DNA of 5,910 nucleotides from Desulfurococcales archaeon (lineage in GTDB: Archaea > Thermoproteota > Thermoprotei_A > Sulfolobales > NBVN01): positions 1 through 5,910 of the forward strand of contig JALSOX010000001.1 of NCBI GenBank assembly GCA_026986255.1, written 5' to 3'. Made by a program: the position numbers and the translations under genes. The notes below the pieces were generated by a model. That model worked only from the letters and a program-made list of their open reading frames with translations, made no database searches and was not told where the DNA came from. Position 1 is the first letter of the stretch. Every line of letters begins with the position of its first letter. Below are positions 5,494-5,910 of the stretch, piece after piece.

Positions 5494-5513
5494 CTAACGG
5501 ACACGGGCAACCA

Positions 5514-5910
5514 CGATGCTTCAACCGATAACTCATTAAAAATACTGGAAAAGTTCGGCGATAAGATAACACTAATAGCAAACAAAGCAAATATAGGGAA
5601 AGCAGCGTCAATTAATAGAGCATTAGATTTCGTTAGGACACCCTACACGTTAATACTAGATGCCGACACCGTGCTAGACAAAGCATTCGCTCACGAAGCG
5701 CTAAGAGGATTCTACAAGGAATCCGTACAAGGCGTAAGTGGCTTAATTCTTCCTAAGAATATAAGCTCCTCAACACAAAAGAGCAGATTATCTGGAATAT
5801 TTGGTCTCACCACAGTCAAAGAAGGTACAACTCAAGCTAGGTGGTATCTGGACGTTATCCGGGTGCTCTATGATGTGGAGGACGAAATTCCTACGTGAAC
5901 ACAAGATCCC
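5514..5910 (+). pseudogene. Family 2 glycosyltransferase, continuation, frameshifted and cut by window end
   Basis: This continues the enzyme interrupted at 4012. It reads DASTDNSLKILEKFGDK, then NIGKAASINRALDF, then the DxD-type metal and nucleotide-sugar motif TPYTLILDADTVLDKAF, and GVSGLILPKNISS. At the A-run near 5777-5783 the frame must gain one base. Frame 1 goes on as nonsense to a stop at 5898, whereas frame 2 continues the family pattern as ADYLEYLV, then LGGIWTLSGCSMMWRTKFLR and EHKIP up to the window edge. SGCSMMWRT resembles the acceptor-side segment before the catalytic ED motif of processive GT2 enzymes (cellulose or hyaluronan synthase type). That ED motif and any later membrane helices would lie beyond the window. 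With the insertion and three frame breaks the gene is dead, unless the frameshifts are sequencing errors. Confidence 0.8.

Larger units (their letters stand above)
4013..5513 (+). mobile_element. TnpB-only insertion element (IS1341-like, IS605 group)
   Basis: An element of about 1.5 kb inserted into the glycosyltransferase gene. It contains a small minus-strand gene (4039-4185), tnpB (4261-5370) and a structured right end. The borders are inferred from where glycosyltransferase similarity stops (VLV at 4012) and resumes (DASTDNS at 5515). They are uncertain by a few bases on the left and about 20 on the right, because the inverted repeat ends at 5493. No target duplication is seen at the flanks, as expected for this group. 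No tnpA or HUH/Y1 gene is present, so the element depends on a transposase supplied elsewhere or is immobile. Unusually for the group, 22-base inverted repeats lie near both ends. Confidence 0.8.
5340..5513 (+). ncRNA. Candidate omega RNA (reRNA) at the element's right end
   Basis: In TnpB elements the guide RNA scaffold overlaps the end of tnpB and runs to the right end of the element. Here the G-rich segment after the stop is full of complementary blocks. AGGGGCT (5370-5376) can pair with AGCCCCT (5400-5406), or alternatively GGGCTC (5372-5377) with GAGCCC (5390-5395). CCCCT (5402-5406) can pair with AGGGG (5413-5417), GATGAG (5417-5422) with CTCATC (5457-5462), and GCCCGTG (5444-5450) with CACGGGC (5502-5508). 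Overlapping alternatives suggest a pseudoknot or a switch. The 5' limit is arbitrary. If the 3' limit is about 5513, the guide would be the following glycosyltransferase sequence; if the element ends at 5493, the guide begins there. Confidence 0.55.

Noticed and set aside
5400..5510. Possible CRISPR-like short repeats near the right end
   Set aside because: Units are only 7-8 bases with 9-base periodicity and no spacers; they belong to the element end.
5345..5611. 88-codon minus-strand frame over the element's right end
   Set aside because: It spans the element-to-pseudogene junction and has a low-complexity Leu/Arg composition arising from the complementary scaffold blocks. No coding evidence.

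Overview
The window looks like chromosomal DNA from a hyperthermophilic member of the Thermoproteota (Crenarchaeota). The evidence is the gene content: an archaeal histidyl-tRNA synthetase, an extra non-catalytic tRNA-splicing endonuclease subunit, a two-domain rubrerythrin and a tnpB element without tnpA. GTG and TTG starts, AGG/AGA-rich arginine use, TATA boxes about 26 bases before leaderless starts, and strong Shine-Dalgarno sites only inside operons point the same way. A Thermoproteales-type host is a reasonable guess; the genus cannot be fixed from the sequence.

Bases 1-3502 are compact housekeeping DNA. A minus-strand operon carries the structural subunit of the tRNA splicing endonuclease (1209-1739) followed, with an 8-base overlap, by hisS (1-1216, cut by the window edge before its last residues). 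Back to back with it, across a 55-base gap holding one AT-rich promoter box, is mtnA (1795-2844), methylthioribose-1-phosphate isomerase of methionine salvage. A rubrerythrin gene (2906-3502) follows with its own promoter.

Bases 3503-5910 are accessory and decaying. A gene-poor stretch combines a G+C-rich patch (36 of 60 bases at 3601-3660) with a very A+T-rich one (13 of 60 G+C at 3721-3780). It leads into a family 2 glycosyltransferase gene that is broken. Its N-terminal part (3815-4012) and its continuation (5514 to the window end) are separated by a TnpB element of about 1.5 kb, and each half also carries frameshifts that can be located by reading the neighbouring frames.

The inserted element is the most interesting part. 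It has tnpB (369 codons, RuvC triad D179/E274/D353 visible, zinc-finger cysteines absent), a structured right end that should be the omega RNA, and a 22-base inverted repeat near both ends. It also has an unlisted 48-residue minus-strand gene resembling a swapped-hairpin AbrB-type protein. That gene and tnpB diverge from a single nearly symmetric TATA box framed by a 7-base inverted repeat, so the small protein is a natural candidate regulator of the nuclease. No tnpA (Y1 transposase) is present, so movement would need help from elsewhere.
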